NCBI RefSeq assembly: GCF_003946145.1
Contig: NZ_RHOC01000006.1
Coordinates: 62,001-126,000, forward strand
Direction: 5' to 3'
Length of the DNA: 64,000 nt
Origin: Levilactobacillus huananensis
GTDB lineage: Bacteria; Bacillota; Bacilli; Lactobacillales; Lactobacillaceae
Positions 1 through 8,058 of the stretch are shown piece after piece (position 1 is the stretch's first letter; each line of letters opens with the position of its first letter). The translations under genes and the position numbers were made by a program. The notes beneath the pieces are model-generated. The model had not been told where the DNA came from. It did not search any database and saw nothing but the letters and a program-made list of their open reading frames with translations.

Positions 1-367
1 ACTTGTGACTAATGCTTGAATTCGCGGTCTTCGACCACCAATTGGTTTTTTGGTATGACTTTCGGTTAAAAGACCAAAAGACAACATTCTTGTAGTTAGC
101 TATCGTTTCGAGGGATTCTCTAGGGGCACCTATTTCGTTAAAGACGTCATCAAAGGTTGCCGGTGGCAGAGTGAAAATTAGATTGTCATAGATTGCCTTG
201 TCTTGATTCCCCCACCACACTGGCGCGTGCTGCAAGACATCACTCAATTTCTCTTTTGAGATAATCAAAACCGGAATGTCCAACACAAATTTATCGGTTA
301 TCATCCCTTCAATTTGATTGTAAAACCGCTCGTCTTGGTCACTTGAAAAAATAACATTCCCGCTATT
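1..367 (-). pseudogene. DUF1697 family protein, truncated at its N-terminus
   Basis: Read on the minus strand, an open frame begins near 367 with SGNVIF and continues through DIPVLIISKEKL and NLIFTLPP to the window edge. These are characteristic central motifs of DUF1697 proteins, whose function is unknown. The family normally starts about 40 residues earlier with a LLRGINVGG-type motif. Here a stop codon lies immediately upstream of SGN, so the N-terminal part is missing. The C-terminus runs off the window. I read it as a decayed gene; a frameshift close to 367 would be the alternative to a clean truncation. Confidence 0.65.
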
Positions 368-406
368 TTATCCCCTAGCCTGTTGCCCTTACATCATTGT
401 CCTGAC

Positions 407-778
407 TTAGTCATGTAGATGGCTTGGCACGATCTGGTCAGCCTGTGCCTGCGCTTCACCCCAGAGGCAGATGCTGTCCATCACGGGAATCAACGACTGC
501 CCCCGCTTCGTCAGGCTGTACTCAACCTTCGGCGGAATCTGTGGGTATTCTTCTCGATGAACGAGGTCGTCCGCTTCTAATTCACGTAGGGTATTGGTGA
601 GCGTCTTAAATGCAATCGGTGCTAACACGCGCTTGAGGGCATTGTAGCGTAACGGCCCGTGGTTCATGGATAGCGCGTAAAGCGTCTGCATTTTGTATTT
701 GCCCCCAATTAGTTTCAGGGTATAGGCAAAACCCGTGTTCTCCAAGCGGGTCTCCTTGATATAATCAATTTCGGCCAT
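407..778 (-). CDS. HxlR-family winged-helix transcriptional regulator
   Basis: A 123-residue protein with the HxlR layout: the TLKLIGGKYKMQTLYAL helix, a recognition region around RYNALKR, and the wing EEYPQIPPKVEYSLTKRG. I place the start at 778 because AAAGGAG precedes it at good spacing; the frame stays open to 844 but has no better site. It is divergent from an NAD(P)H:quinone oxidoreductase at 883. Regulators of this family (YodB, HypR and relatives) often control such oxidoreductases in response to quinones or electrophiles. The only cysteine I see is in SICLWGE near the C-terminus, not at the N-terminal position used by YodB, so the sensing chemistry is uncertain. Confidence 0.85.
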   Translation of the reverse strand: MAEIDYIKETRLENTGFAYTLKLIGGKYKMQTLYALSMNHGPLRYNALKRVLAPIAFKTLTNTLRELEADDLVHREEYPQIPPKVEYSLTKRGQSLIPVMDSICLWGEAQAQADQIVPSHLHD

Positions 779-797
779 GACACTCTCCTTTGGGTAT

Positions 798-842
798 GTA
801 CCGCACTTTAAATTGCGTACTTGTTTACCGACTGAGTATAAC
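798..842. promoter_or_regulatory. Divergent promoter and candidate HxlR operator
   Basis: An imperfect inverted repeat, GTACCGCAC followed by TTGCGTAC, spans 798-820 between the HxlR gene and the oxidoreductase. It sits at the -35 region (TTGCGT) of a plus-strand promoter whose -10 is TATAAC near 837-842. This is where a repressor of the downstream gene would bind. Inferred from sequence only. Confidence 0.45.
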
Positions 843-882
843 ATAAACTTTATTCATTCAATTCGAGGAGGACCTACTTATT

Positions 883-1470
883 ATGAAAACAATCGTCTAC
901 GCACACCCCTACGAAGGCAGTCTCAACCACGCAATTTTAACCCGGTTAACAGCTTACTTTGACAGCACTGACCAACCTTACCACGTTATCGATCTCTATC
1001 GGGACGGCTTCGATCCCCGTTATTCTAAAGAGGAACTGCGTCTATTTAGCCGCGGTGAGACGCCGTATCAGTTGGTCAAGGACTACCAACAGGTGATTGC
1101 CCAGTCGGATGAACTCATCTTCATTAGCCCCATCTGGTGGTACCATCTGCCCGCCGAGCTTAAGGGATTCTTCGATAAAGTGATGCTCAAGGGCTTTGCC
1201 TACGCGGAGGACCCTGACTTACGGGGCCTGCTCCACAATATTCGGCACGCAACGGTCATCACGACGGCCACGATGACCAAGGCGGAACTAATCAACGATG
1301 CGGGCGATCCCATTCAAAGTAATCTGATTGCCCAAACATTTCCAGGGATTGGCATCGCGCCGCAGACCGCTCATTGGATTCATCTAGGAGAAGCCAATAC
1401 GACGACCGACGCCGTGCGGAAACAATTTCTGACTGACCTACCGGAGTTGTATTTACACGGACAAGCTTAA
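883..1470 (+). CDS. NAD(P)H:quinone oxidoreductase, flavodoxin-2 fold
   Basis: A 195-residue flavoprotein of the Flavodoxin_2 / NQO family. It begins with the TIVYAHPYEGSLN phosphate-binding loop that holds FMN or FAD, and carries the family signature ISPIWWYHLPAELKGFFDKV near residues 85-105. Relatives reduce quinones, azo dyes or other electrophiles with NAD(P)H in the cytoplasm. GAGGAGG upstream gives a strong ribosome-binding site. Divergence from an HxlR regulator suggests an electrophile- or quinone-inducible defence pair. The true substrate cannot be read from the sequence. Confidence 0.88.
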   Translation: MKTIVYAHPYEGSLNHAILTRLTAYFDSTDQPYHVIDLYRDGFDPRYSKEELRLFSRGETPYQLVKDYQQVIAQSDELIFISPIWWYHLPAELKGFFDKVMLKGFAYAEDPDLRGLLHNIRHATVITTATMTKAELINDAGDPIQSNLIAQTFPGIGIAPQTAHWIHLGEANTTTDAVRKQFLTDLPELYLHGQA

Positions 1471-1487
1471 TTGAACGAAGACCTGAT

Positions 1488-1522
1488 GGGGGCTGCTGGC
1501 GAAATTCGGCGGTGCCCTTTTT
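1488..1522 (+). terminator. Rho-independent terminator
   Basis: An imperfect GC-rich hairpin (GGGC.CTG / CGG.GCCC) followed by TTTTT lies just after the quinone oxidoreductase stop and before the convergent acetyltransferase. Confidence 0.5.
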
Positions 1523-1530
1523 GGTTATCA

Positions 1531-2139
1531 TCAGTCGCCTTGCTGACTGATTTCGCCGTCAACTCGCAGCGGTGTTTTTTCGACAACATGGGTCGGATGC
1601 ATTCTCCAATACTTGTCGAAGCGGCGTGCATTGTTCCCGTCGCGGTTTAACAAATATAGCCGGAAGTATACCGGTATATTCTTGGGTTGCCATTGTTCGA
1701 GATACGTATACTGATAGGCCATCCCCAGCCGCTGCATGACGGCACCACTTTTGGAATTTAGTACGTCATGGGTCGCGGTTAGAAAGGGATACGCGGCCAC
1801 CGGTAAGTGTGTGATCAGTGCCTGCACAGCTTCCGTCATATATCCCTGCCCCCAAAAAGCGCGGGCCAAGCCGTACCCCAAATCGTGGCCACCAGTGGCC
1901 TCAACATTGATGTAACCGATAGCTTTGTTCGTTGTGCGCAGACACACGGCCAGCTGATAGTCCTCCGGGGAATCCAAATACTGGGTACGTAGCAACTTCA
2001 GGGCCTCCGCAGTCGTTTGCGGCGCAAACCACGGTAAAAAGTGATTGACGTCTGGATCTTGCTGTAACGCTGTAAACTCGGGCAGGTCAGCTACGGTAAA
2101 CGGTCGCAAAATAAGGCGTTGCGTGGAAATCACGGGCAT
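1531..2139 (-). CDS. GNAT-family N-acetyltransferase (RimJ/RimL type)
   Basis: A GNAT acetyltransferase of about 202 residues. It opens with the RimJ/RimL signature TQRLILRPFTVADL and has the acetyl-CoA binding segment GYGLARAFWGQGYMTEAV. It ends in a longer than usual C-terminal tail after the KPKNIPVYF-like strand. Members acetylate protein N-termini, amines or antibiotics. GGAGG at 2147-2151 selects ATG at 2139 over an upstream in-frame ATG at 2169. The acceptor substrate is unknown. A second GNAT gene lies directly upstream on the same strand. Confidence 0.85.
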   Translation of the reverse strand: MPVISTQRLILRPFTVADLPEFTALQQDPDVNHFLPWFAPQTTAEALKLLRTQYLDSPEDYQLAVCLRTTNKAIGYINVEATGGHDLGYGLARAFWGQGYMTEAVQALITHLPVAAYPFLTATHDVLNSKSGAVMQRLGMAYQYTYLEQWQPKNIPVYFRLYLLNRDGNNARRFDKYWRMHPTHVVEKTPLRVDGEISQQGD

Positions 2140-2190
2140 GATGCTTCCTCCTTTAAACCTATCAGTCATGAGAACTATCCTCCAGCAACG

Positions 2191-2661
2191 CTAGAGCGTC
2201 TTTTCTAAAATATACTGCTCACCGTATTGGCCAAAGCGGCGGCGACTCGTATCCACAAAACCGACCTTATCGTATAGTTTTTGGGCGGGAACGTTCGCCG
2301 CTTCTACCGCTAACGTGATGGTCGTTGCGAACGGAAAATGCTCACGAACGAACGCCGGTAACTGTTCCAGCATCTGGGTGGCAATCCCTTTTCCCCGCTG
2401 TGTTTCCGACACCGATAGTGACCGAATCAGAAGGGCAGTTGCGGGATTAGCCCCCACTTCGCGCACATCGTCATGCTTAGTCAGCACAAAGAAGCCGACC
2501 ATCTCAGAACCGGCGATAACCAAGATTGGCAGCCGTTCTGGATCCCCCATGGCAATCGCTAAGGCTTGCTGTGGGGTGGCGGTAAAGGTGGGGTCCTTCA
2601 GGGGATATCGTGCGATGAGATCGCGGTCATGCGGTGTGTCTTGGTAAATTTCTAGTTTCAT
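2191..2661 (-). CDS. GNAT-family N-acetyltransferase
   Basis: A single-domain 156-residue GNAT enzyme. Motif A is visible as LLIRSLSVSETQRGKGIATQML (the RGKGIA acetyl-CoA loop) and motif B as AANVPAQKLYDKVGFVDT. An AAGAAGG ribosome-binding site precedes ATG at 2661. The gene runs in the same direction as the RimJ-like gene 50 bp downstream, so the two may be cotranscribed. Substrate unknown. Confidence 0.85.
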   Translation of the reverse strand: MKLEIYQDTPHDRDLIARYPLKDPTFTATPQQALAIAMGDPERLPILVIAGSEMVGFFVLTKHDDVREVGANPATALLIRSLSVSETQRGKGIATQMLEQLPAFVREHFPFATTITLAVEAANVPAQKLYDKVGFVDTSRRRFGQYGEQYILEKTL

Positions 2662-2691
2662 GGTATCTGCCTTCTTTGTGATGGGTTTAAA

Positions 2692-2707
2692 TGTTCCACA
2701 TGAAACA
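2692..2707. promoter_or_regulatory. parS-like chromosome partition site
   Basis: A 16-bp near-palindrome, TGTTCCACATGAAACA, differs from the Firmicutes ParB site TGTTNCACGTGAAACA at one central position. Two more lie at 33745 and 39060, all on the same side of oriC, as expected for the loading centre of ParB (Spo0J). Confidence 0.8.
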
Positions 2708-3201
2708 TTTGCTACTTTTAGAGTCTATCCTACCGAGAATGATTTCGGAACACAAGATTAGTTTAATCACACCTCATAGCCACATAGGCCCATAAAAAAA
2801 TTGATAATAAAGCTTCTCAATGATTTAGGCGCAAATAAGTCATGAAAGAGGGTCTCTCATGATAGGTTTCCAATCCCCATAATAAGTCGCTTTTTATTTT
2901 GCACGGTTTATTTGAAATATGCTCTGTCGTATGACGAATTGCCAAATCAAGCGTACCCTTTCTCGAATTAAACTTCACCTGTAGTACGTCTCCCTGACAG
3001 TGATTCAACTGCCATTGGCATCCCGTAAAACACGAGTGCAGGTTCTATCTATACACGCCTATAATCTAATGAGGTATCGACAACTATATCCGAATATTGT
3101 GGTGACTTTTTCCGAACTTTATGATCGTTAATGCCGAGTACAATGTGCCCTTATTCGCTTAGTTGTCTCTTACTAGACTGTGAATAACCGTACTCAAGAA
3201 A
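2708..3201. other. Gene-poor stretch with a short fossil repeat of the ccr downstream flank
   Basis: I see no convincing gene in these roughly 500 bases. A TTG-started 63-codon frame at 2817-3008 on the minus strand has no recognisable family. Bases 3022-3079 resemble 9294-9367, the sequence just downstream of the ccrB-like gene: both contain CCCGTAAAA, CGAGTG, GTTCTA, TATACA, TATAATCTAA and TATCG in the same order, with small insertions. This suggests debris of a related mobile element. Confidence 0.5.
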
Positions 3202-3247
3202 AATAGGCAGGCCTGAATCGTCGTTGTCGATTCAGACCTGCCTATTC
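3202..3247 (-). terminator. Terminator of the BspA-like surface protein gene
   Basis: A long inverted repeat pairs AATAGGCAGG.CTGAATCG with CGATTCAG.CCTGCCTATT around a 7-nt loop, followed on the minus strand by a TTTTCTT run. It lies 50 bp after the stop of the surface-protein gene. Confidence 0.8.
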
Positions 3248-3295
3248 TCTGATACTATTACTCACGACCGATATGCTTCAAATCGCTCATGAATC

Positions 3296-5089
3296 CTACT
3301 TTTCAATCACTTTTGTTTTATTACTGGTTACGAAACTATCGTTATTAAGTACCAACCGCGTCGTTAAATGATACCGCACAATCTTTTTAACGTGCAAGAC
3401 TGTTCCCCGTTTCAAATGTCTTACACGATGTTTGAGCGCCTTATCCCGATAGATATTCGTTCCCAAAATAACTTTGACTCGTTTAGGATTATGCTGGTAA
3501 TACGTGTGCACCGTAAACGAGCGCTTGGCCGTAATATAACCGGTCATGCCATAGCGCTTGGACCCCGGCGTCACATCTCGCACTAAGTACCGTTTAAGAC
3601 CACTCTTGGAACGCGCCACCCCTGTAATGACAAACTGTGGCCGCAACGTTCGCTTCTGTTTGTCATAATAATACTGTCGTGTCTTCTTACTAAAGTCTGG
3701 GGTGCGGTAAAAACCAAGCTTTTTAACCGCTGTGATTGCTCTGTCCTTTTTAGCAATGACCGGGGTATGACCCTGATCACCAGTTGAATCATTGTTGTCA
3801 TTACCACCTGGTGTAACTGGCGTAACTGGTGCTACTTTATAGGTAAGCGTCACACTTTGTGGATCAGACGTATATGTCCCCGTCAACGATCCTTCTGTAA
3901 TACCTACGTATTGATAACCCTTAATAGCAGCCGGCTTAATCGTATATTTTGCTTCTAAGGCACCCGGAAGCTGAGTATCGGCCTGAATCATTTTGCCATC
4001 CTGATCAACGTAATGAATCGTTACGGGATTACCTGGCGTTACTGTGGGCTCCCATTGATATGTTTCATCACCTGCTGCTACCGTGCTTCCATCGTACTTA
4101 GTCGTTAATTCATCGGTAGTATAGGTCGTCTTATCTGGGTTATTAGGCCTTAAGTATTGATCATTGATATTTTCCCATTTTCCAGTATAAGTGTCCGGAT
4201 CCTTATCAGCCGTCGTATCTGGTCCAAGTAGTTCAGACTTGGTCAAATTCTCTTGTGAGCTTACGGTCAGTTTACTTATCCTGGACACATCAGAACCTTC
4301 AAACATTGCATCTAAAGGTATTTTGGGGGTCCAATTACCAATATTGAGACTTTTAATATTGGACATCCCAAACATTCGGTAAAATCCTCCTGGTACCGTG
4401 TACCCAAAATTGTTAGACGACTTATCATCATTGACCTTGTCAACATTAAATGTCGATAAATCTAGTGAAGCGGGATTGTCATCATAACCATAATTTTCAA
4501 ACATTTCTCCCATATCCGTAACATTACTCGTATCCATGTTTTTATAGCCTTCAATAAGGTTGGTGCTACTAAACATGCCATGCATATTCGTTGCCCGCTT
4601 TGTATCAAGCCCGGATACATCGATCTTATCCTGATTGCTATTAAAAAACATATATGAAAAGTTCGTTGAAGCACTAGTATCCAATTTTTCCCAGTGTTTT
4701 ATCTGCGTCGTCGCGGACAAGAATCCAGCAAATAGAAATGATGCATTTGGCGGTGTTGTGATTTTTCCTTCAAACGAGATCGTATTAAATTTAAGATTAT
4801 TGTGATCGCCACCCTCTCGTATCTGAATATCACAAAAAGGGGTCACATAATTATCATATAATTTTGCAGCCACTGGCAATTCTCCACTTTGAACATGTAA
4901 AGTTCCATCGGCAGTTAATGTCCATGGACAACTTCCCAATGTTCCTGAATCAACAATCTTATCTTCATCAGACGCATGTGCAACAACCTCTGTCCCAATC
5001 GCAGGCAGTTCCGGCAATGTCTCTAATACCTGAACACCACAAAAAGCCACTCCAGTAGCTATTGCAATTCCAACTAGACTTCGTTTCAT
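3296..5089 (-). CDS. BspA/DUF285-type surface protein with MucBP and DUF5776-like domains
   Basis: A roughly 597-residue exported protein. It has a signal peptide (KRS, a hydrophobic core to about residue 24, processing near AHASDE). Residues ~40-300 form a DUF285/BspA-like repeat region with recurring units of the type TSNVTDMGEMF and ATNMHGMF. A MucBP-like domain covers ~350-420 (VTIHYVDQDGKMI). A basic tyrosine-rich C-terminal region of ~445-597 resembles DUF5776 cell-surface domains. No LPxTG motif is seen, so attachment is probably through the basic C-terminus. Such proteins contact mucin, matrix or other cells. I chose ATG 5089 because GGAGG sits 10 nt upstream; ATG 5098 is too close to it. 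Confidence 0.85.
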   Translation of the reverse strand: MKRSLVGIAIATGVAFCGVQVLETLPELPAIGTEVVAHASDEDKIVDSGTLGSCPWTLTADGTLHVQSGELPVAAKLYDNYVTPFCDIQIREGGDHNNLKFNTISFEGKITTPPNASFLFAGFLSATTQIKHWEKLDTSASTNFSYMFFNSNQDKIDVSGLDTKRATNMHGMFSSTNLIEGYKNMDTSNVTDMGEMFENYGYDDNPASLDLSTFNVDKVNDDKSSNNFGYTVPGGFYRMFGMSNIKSLNIGNWTPKIPLDAMFEGSDVSRISKLTVSSQENLTKSELLGPDTTADKDPDTYTGKWENINDQYLRPNNPDKTTYTTDELTTKYDGSTVAAGDETYQWEPTVTPGNPVTIHYVDQDGKMIQADTQLPGALEAKYTIKPAAIKGYQYVGITEGSLTGTYTSDPQSVTLTYKVAPVTPVTPGGNDNNDSTGDQGHTPVIAKKDRAITAVKKLGFYRTPDFSKKTRQYYYDKQKRTLRPQFVITGVARSKSGLKRYLVRDVTPGSKRYGMTGYITAKRSFTVHTYYQHNPKRVKVILGTNIYRDKALKHRVRHLKRGTVLHVKKIVRYHLTTRLVLNNDSFVTSNKTKVIEK

Positions 5090-5305
5090 GAACGCCATTC
5101 CTCCCGAGTATGTGTTAAGCCAACTTTTAAAATTATCTTACCCTGGTTACTCAACTCAACGTTTTATGGAATCGTTTACTAAACAATCATAGTGTATCAT
5201 ATTCTCTATTTGAAAAGGAATGGGTCTCGCCTGAAGTACGGCAAATCCCTTTATAATTTTGCTCATTCCACGTACAGTGCCCTGTCAGGTCAATCTCAAG
5301 GAAAA

Positions 5306-5466
5306 CCGCATCACTTATGGGAGGAGACCCCTCATTAATCATAAACGCCCGGTAAACCTGTTCTGTCAACACCAGCCGCATCAGCTGGTGGGGTGAGGTG
5401 AACCGAACGAAATCTGGGTATCTGCACACTTCAGAACGGCTGGGGTCAGTCTCAAGGCCGCCCCCA
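5306..5466 (-). pseudogene. rlmH: Fossil 3' end of rlmH with a degenerate att core
   Basis: About 145 bp match the 3' end of the intact rlmH at roughly 90 percent identity by eye. They encode [24 protein letters not shown], then diverge. A 1-bp loss in the att core (TCTCCTCCCATAAGTGATGC against TCTCCGTATCATAAGTGATGC) shifts the frame, so the RlmH stop is read through. The sequence after the core (GATGCGGTTTT) still matches the SCC-like att flank. One codon is also missing. This is a non-functional relic of another rlmH-cassette junction and marks the left end of the composite island. Confidence 0.85.
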
Positions 5467-5487
5467 AACTTGAGACGACCTTTTTTA
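5449..5487 (+). terminator. Terminator-like hairpin
   Basis: GTCTCAAG pairs perfectly with CTTGAGAC, extended by GGTC/GACC, and is followed by TTTTTT on the plus strand. The left arm lies in the rlmH-like relic. No plus-strand gene precedes it, so its role is unclear. Confidence 0.5.
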
Positions 5488-5563
5488 GATTGGAGACAAT
5501 AAATTAGGACAACCTATTTAACGCTGGCATACTGGCAAACCCGTTCTGTTAGCATTAACCACA

Positions 5564-6007
5564 TCAGACTTTTCTCATATACAAAAGGGGGTAAGGATTA
5601 CCCTGCTCATCCTGTTCTGTTCGTTTGTACGTTGCAAATTCCATGTGCTCATAAAAGCCCTTAGCCTGCGGATTCTGTTCATTCACGGCAAGGTCATTCA
5701 CGGCATATTTTTCAAGACCATAGTTGATCAGGGCCTTCCCTAGTCCCTTGCCCTCTTCTTCACGTGCAATAAAAAGCATTTCAAGGTGCTGATTGGTAAT
5801 CCCCATAAATCCAACCGGTACTTGTTCATCATTCTCGACAACGATTAGATGTGGCACTTCCAGTAACGCCTGGGGAACATACTGCTTAATGGCGGCAATT
5901 TCTTCCGCAGATAAAAAGCGATGTGTGGCCTTCACAGCGCCTTCCCATACCGCCAAAAGCTGTTCAATTAGTGCTGTAGGGCGAGTTTTCACCTCAATGA
6001 TTTTCAT
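5564..6007 (-). CDS. GNAT-family N-acetyltransferase
   Basis: A 147-residue acetyltransferase close in layout to YjaB/YiaC-type GNATs. Acetyl-CoA motif A reads LEMLFIAREEEGKGLGKALINYGLEKY and is followed by DLAVNEQNPQAKGFYEHMEF (motif B). It lies inside the left, decayed part of the island between the fossil rlmH end and a nuclease-like gene. Its stop codon overlaps a short stretch that again resembles rlmH (5536-5567). Substrate unknown. Confidence 0.8.
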   Translation of the reverse strand: MKIIEVKTRPTALIEQLLAVWEGAVKATHRFLSAEEIAAIKQYVPQALLEVPHLIVVENDEQVPVGFMGITNQHLEMLFIAREEEGKGLGKALINYGLEKYAVNDLAVNEQNPQAKGFYEHMEFATYKRTEQDEQGNPYPLLYMRKV

Positions 6008-6119
6008 CTTGTCCTCAGTTCATTTGAAATTTCGGTGGTGTTCCTTTAAATCGAATCCACCTAATCTTTAAATCATCTATGTTTGAAAATACAAAATAAC
6101 AAATAAATCGTCATATTCT

Positions 6120-7082
6120 CTACTTAATATGTTTTCGCCAGGTCTGTTTCATGAGACTGAGAATATATTCCAACTGTTCATCATTAGCTATCGATAGCTC
6201 ATAATCCCCATTTCCCCAATGTCCCGTATGACTAACATCTCTAAATAGATAAGCCGGATCCTCTAACTCCCCTTTACTTAAATTAATCCAAATTTTTAGC
6301 CTTTTTTTCTGGGGTAATAGGTCAACAATATTGTGACGTTCAATTCGAAATCCCACATAAACCTTCGTCACTTTCACTTCAAATCTAGCGTCCCACGCTA
6401 GTAGAGTTTCTTTTATCGTTGCGTATAACTCCCGGACATTCTCAGAACAGTTGGTTAAAAAATCTGCCTCGGTTACCGGTCGCAGATCCTTAACATCCTT
6501 AATCTTAGTCGTCTCACGATTTGAAACTGGACTGTCGAGCTTGGTCACATTGTTGGCTGTCCTCTGTACGTTATTTTCCTTAGAAATTTTGTTTAACATC
6601 AGCTCATTGCTACCAAATAATTTTGCTTCATACAATTCAATCGGAATATCCTGATTGTCAGCCGCATCTCTTTGGTAGTCATCAAAACTCTGAGCAATAA
6701 AAACAAGCCTTACCTGTGACCAATCAAAATCATTGATGCTCTGTGATTCATCATATCTTTCATTATAAGCCAAAACAAAGTCTGCTTTATGATTCAACAA
6801 TGTATTAAGATAAGCGTAGCCCTGATCGATTACACTATATTTAGTGGTCTTCTTATACTCGATAATAACGAATGAATTCACTTCGTCATCATACCCAACT
6901 GTATCTAAACGATACTTGCCTACGGTGAACTCAGTAGCAACAAAACTCGGTCCGACAGTTAACTCAAGATTCTCTTCAATGCACGTCTGCAGTCTTTTCT
7001 CTTTTTTAAACAAAGTTTGATCAACTTTAACTAAATTTGTACTCCCGCTTATTTTATCTAATCTAATTTTATAGAGATCCAT
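6120..7082 (-). CDS. PD-(D/E)XK nuclease-like protein with C-terminal DUF5655-type domain
   Basis: About 320 residues. The N-terminal half has a PD-(D/E)XK-type core: KYRLDTVGYDDE followed by FVIIEYKK, giving the D...E-x-K arrangement, then a helix with TKYSVIDQGYAY. The C-terminal ~110 residues (VRELYATIKETLLAWD to ILSLMKQTW) look like the DUF5655 domain often found next to such cores. Family members are sometimes linked to defence or DNA repair, but I see no partner gene here. ATG 7082 is preferred; an in-frame GTG at 7094 is possible. Base composition is more AT-rich than the core genes, consistent with acquisition. Confidence 0.7.
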   Translation of the reverse strand: MDLYKIRLDKISGSTNLVKVDQTLFKKEKRLQTCIEENLELTVGPSFVATEFTVGKYRLDTVGYDDEVNSFVIIEYKKTTKYSVIDQGYAYLNTLLNHKADFVLAYNERYDESQSINDFDWSQVRLVFIAQSFDDYQRDAADNQDIPIELYEAKLFGSNELMLNKISKENNVQRTANNVTKLDSPVSNRETTKIKDVKDLRPVTEADFLTNCSENVRELYATIKETLLAWDARFEVKVTKVYVGFRIERHNIVDLLPQKKRLKIWINLSKGELEDPAYLFRDVSHTGHWGNGDYELSIANDEQLEYILSLMKQTWRKHIK

Positions 7083-7218
7083 CACACAAACCACCCTAGT
7101 TTTCTGTCACTAACATCTGTTTTTAAGCTTATCAGTAAATATCAATATTAGCGAATAAAATCAAAGTGATATCTTTCCAAAATAACGGTAAATCAGCAAA
7201 ACAAGCGCAAGCTTCGGC

Positions 7219-7275
7219 AAATGTATCTGTCCCTAAACCACCTCAGCAATTGCATCACATCCTCCACTGGCAGGC
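7219..7275 (-). pseudogene. Fossil fragment of a ccrB-like recombinase gene
   Basis: These bases align with 9615-9692, inside the ccrB-like gene near its 3' end. Both contain AATGTATC, CCCT.AACCACCTCAGCAAT and TGC.TCACAT..TCCAC in the same order. The fossil lacks about 7 and 14 nt at two points and has an in-frame stop where the intact gene has a glutamine codon. It abuts the stop of the SDR gene. It is direct evidence that a second recombinase-bearing cassette once occupied the left segment. Confidence 0.7.
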
Positions 7276-7988
7276 TACCAAGGAACGACACCATCAATAT
7301 CTGAAAACGTGCCAGAATCAGTTAACGTATCAGCGGTAGCCAATTCCACAGTCCGCGCCACACCCACTTGTACGGTCCGATTACCGCCACCGCCACCGAA
7401 GCTGGTGTCCACCCAACCAGGATTGACGGCGTTTACCGTGACCGACGTTCCCTCAAGTTCAGCGGCGAGTTTGATGGTGAACATATTGACCGCTGACTTA
7501 GAAGCCTGATAGCCAGATGCCTGTAGCCTGTGAATGCTGGTACTGGTATCGCTGGCCAGCGTCAATGACCCCACCGCACTAGAGATATTAATAATCCGGC
7601 CAGCCGGCGCTGCCTTCAAAAGTGGTAAGAAAACCTGCGTGACATCGATCAAGCCGAAATAATTCACGTTAAAATCCTGTCGAATTTCGTCTAGTGACAG
7701 TTCTGACGGCTTGGTCTCATGATCAACCGCAATACCAGCGTTATTGATTAGAATATCTAGATTTGTGGTAAAACTCTCTTTCGCGGCAACGATCGACTCA
7801 TGATCAGTCACGTCTAACTGTACTGCCTGAGCTTGAACACCAGTAGCCCCGAGCTGAGCAACAGCGGCCTGTCCTCGCGCTAAATTTCGAGAACCAACGT
7901 AGATATACTGGCCTTTCAAACCAAGTTCTAAGGCTAATTCGTAACCCATCCCGCGGTCAGCACCCGTAATTAAAGTCTTGATAGTCAT
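7275..7988 (-). CDS. SDR-family NAD(P)-dependent oxidoreductase
   Basis: A 237-residue short-chain dehydrogenase. The cofactor loop is LITGADRGMGYELA (TGxxxGxG), the adenine pocket contains LDVTD, the structural motif is NNAGIA, and the catalytic set is S (INISSAVGS) with Y-x3-K (YQASK). The reaction is oxidation or reduction of an alcohol/carbonyl; the substrate is unknown. GGAAG sits 8 nt before ATG 7988. It is divergent from a MerR regulator at 8059, which probably controls it; MerR-SDR pairs of this kind are common in lactobacilli. Confidence 0.88.
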   Translation of the reverse strand: MTIKTLITGADRGMGYELALELGLKGQYIYVGSRNLARGQAAVAQLGATGVQAQAVQLDVTDHESIVAAKESFTTNLDILINNAGIAVDHETKPSELSLDEIRQDFNVNYFGLIDVTQVFLPLLKAAPAGRIINISSAVGSLTLASDTSTSIHRLQASGYQASKSAVNMFTIKLAAELEGTSVTVNAVNPGWVDTSFGGGGGNRTVQVGVARTVELATADTLTDSGTFSDIDGVVPW

Positions 7989-8058
7989 ATCCACAGCTTC
8001 CTTTTCTGTTATGATGGACTTACTATATCAGCCTAACGTAACGGGAGGTCAAGTCAAA

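Noticed and set aside
2817-3008. 63-codon frame on the minus strand
   Set aside because: TTG start, no ribosome-binding sequence that I trust, no family, and it lies in fossil-repeat debris.
5187-5429. Apparent 80-residue gene with RlmH-like sequence
   Set aside because: It is the frameshifted rlmH relic reading on past the lost stop, not a gene.
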